Assembly: GCA_027489105.1 (NCBI GenBank)
Contig: JAIYAJ010000406.1
Coordinates: 1 to 22,540 of the forward strand
Length of the DNA stretch: 22,540 nucleotides
Reading direction: 5' to 3'
Origin: Zymomonas sp.
Lineage (GTDB): Bacteria; Pseudomonadota; Alphaproteobacteria; Sphingomonadales; Sphingomonadaceae
Shown here piece after piece: positions 21,744-22,540 of the stretch (the stretch's first letter is position 1; every line of letters starts with the position of its first letter). The translations under genes and the position numbers were made by a program. The notes under the pieces are model-generated. The model was given only the letters and a program-made list of their open reading frames with translations, was not told where the DNA came from and did not search any database.

Positions 21744-22540
21744 ATGCGTTTCTACCGCCCGATTGCCCTGTTCGGTCTTGGCTGCCTCGCCGCAACCGCC
21801 GCCCCCGCCATCGAGAACAGCCGTCCACAACCCCTGCCGATCGAGCGGCACCTGCCTGCCGCACGCGACGTCCCCTATCCCGGTACGCTCCGCCTGGAGG
21901 TCGACGCAACCGATGTCGCGCGCGGCGTCTTCACGGTGCGACAGAGCATTCCGGTCGCGCAGTCCGGCACGCTCTATCTGCTCTATCCGCAATGGCTGCC
22001 CGGCAATCATGCGCCGCGCGGGCCGATCGACGATGTCGCCGATCTGCGGATCAGCGCCGGGGGCAAGCCGCTCAGCTGGAAACGCGATCCTGTCGACGTC
22101 TATGCCATCGCGGTCGACGTGCCGGCCGGCGCCTCGAGCATCGAGCTTAGCTTCGACTATGTCTCGCCGGTCAGCAGCAGCCAGGGGCGCGTCGTGATGA
22201 CTCGCGAGATGCTGAGCCTGCAGTGGAATCTCGTCGCCTTCTATCCGGCCGGCTATTTCACGCGTGGCATAACAGTCGCAGCCTCGGCAAAGCTGCCGGC
22301 GAACTGGGGCTATGGCACCGCCTTGTCGACCGATGCCAGCGACACCGACGGCACCGTCCGCTTCAAACCCGTCGATTTCGAAACCCTCGTCGACAGTCCG
22401 ATGCTCGCGGGCATCAACTTCCAGCAGATCGCGCTGAGCCCGAAGGTCCGGCTGAACATCGCTGCGGACAGCGCCGCCGAACTGCGCGCGACCGACGAGC
22501 AGATCGCGCTCCACCGCAACCTGGTCGATCAGGCGGTCAA
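21744..22540 (+). CDS. M61-family metallopeptidase (glycyl aminopeptidase-like), N-terminal part (3' end cut by window)
   Basis: The frame is open from ATG 21744 to the window end, giving 265 codons of a protein that in this family is usually about 580-640 aa. It starts with a signal peptide (MRFYRPIALFGLGCLAATAAPA), so the product is exported. The M61 N-terminal beta domain follows: LRLEVDATDVARGVFTVRQSIPV, LYLLYPQWLPGNHAPRGPI (the typical P-x-W-x-P-G pattern), LQWNLVAFYPAGYF and FETLVDSPMLAG. The HExxH zinc site would lie beyond the window, so catalytic competence cannot be judged. An in-frame ATG at 21708 would add twelve mostly polar and basic residues before the signal peptide; neither start has a clear ribosome binding site. 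It is divergent from parC with a 186-base spacer. Confidence 0.85.
   Translation, partial: MRFYRPIALFGLGCLAATAAPAIENSRPQPLPIERHLPAARDVPYPGTLRLEVDATDVARGVFTVRQSIPVAQSGTLYLLYPQWLPGNHAPRGPIDDVADLRISAGGKPLSWKRDPVDVYAIAVDVPAGASSIELSFDYVSPVSSSQGRVVMTREMLSLQWNLVAFYPAGYFTRGITVAASAKLPANWGYGTALSTDASDTDGTVRFKPVDFETLVDSPMLAGINFQQIALSPKVRLNIAADSAAELRATDEQIALHRNLVDQAV

Noticed and set aside
21672..22514. 280-codon minus-strand open frame opposite the M61 peptidase
   Set aside because: The plus strand has a signal peptide and M61 motifs; the minus frame has neither.
1..22540. CRISPR array, tRNA/rRNA genes, insertion sequences, phage or defence genes
   Set aside because: I saw no regularly spaced direct repeats, no tRNA-like cloverleaf with CCA end, no transposase or integrase motifs and no defence-type domains in any supported gene.

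Overview
This is high-GC, densely coded chromosomal DNA. It is most likely from a Sphingomonadales-type alphaproteobacterium. That placement is an inference from protein style and gene content (a tonB-exbB-exbD-exbD cluster, a DUF1285-NUDIX-CCA operon, an SthA-type transhydrogenase and a ParC of alphaproteobacterial style), not from a marker gene. I see no rRNA, tRNA, insertion sequence, prophage, CRISPR array or toxin-antitoxin locus. Two genes are cut by the window: clpA on the left (3' part only) and an M61-family peptidase on the right (5' part only).

Layout. 1-6167, plus strand: the C-terminal part of ClpA ending in a strong terminator, then SthA transhydrogenase, then an ABC ATPase and a large FtsX-type permease joined by an ATGA overlap (a YbbA/YbbP-like system). 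6185-7698, minus strand: a MobA/MocA-like nucleotidyltransferase and an XdhC-family protein, a translationally coupled pair for molybdenum-cofactor handling. 7789-8775, plus: a PfkB-family sugar/nucleoside kinase, probably adenosine kinase. 8860-11373, minus: tonB-exbB-exbD-exbD, the energising complex for TonB-dependent outer-membrane receptors, closed by a GC-rich terminator. 11624-12511, plus: a putative exported protein I do not recognise. 12519-14412, minus: glutathione S-transferase, a pteridine-reductase-type SDR and FolB, the last two in a TGATG overlap. 14496-17478, plus: a GNAT-like acetyltransferase, then DUF1285, a CoA-pyrophosphatase-type NUDIX hydrolase and a CCA-adding enzyme, the last three linked by ATGA overlaps. 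17454-21557, minus: a GGDEF-EAL protein whose 3' end overlaps that of cca, and ParC. 21744-end, plus: the M61 peptidase.

The content is mainly housekeeping: protein quality control, redox balance, envelope ABC transport, Mo-cofactor maturation, purine salvage, TonB energisation, pterin metabolism, tRNA 3'-end maturation, c-di-GMP turnover and chromosome decatenation. I found no clear new multi-gene system. The items most worth a second look are small: a perfect 15-bp palindrome in front of the ABC operon, a cluster of DnaA-box-like sequences upstream of the SDR-folB pair, a PTR1-type catalytic triad in the folB-linked SDR, competing hairpins in the DUF1285 leader, a GGDEF domain that looks catalytically dead beside an intact EAL domain, and an A8 tract inside the unknown exported protein. 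No gap between genes exceeds 300 bases; the largest is 250 bases, between tonB and the unknown exported protein.
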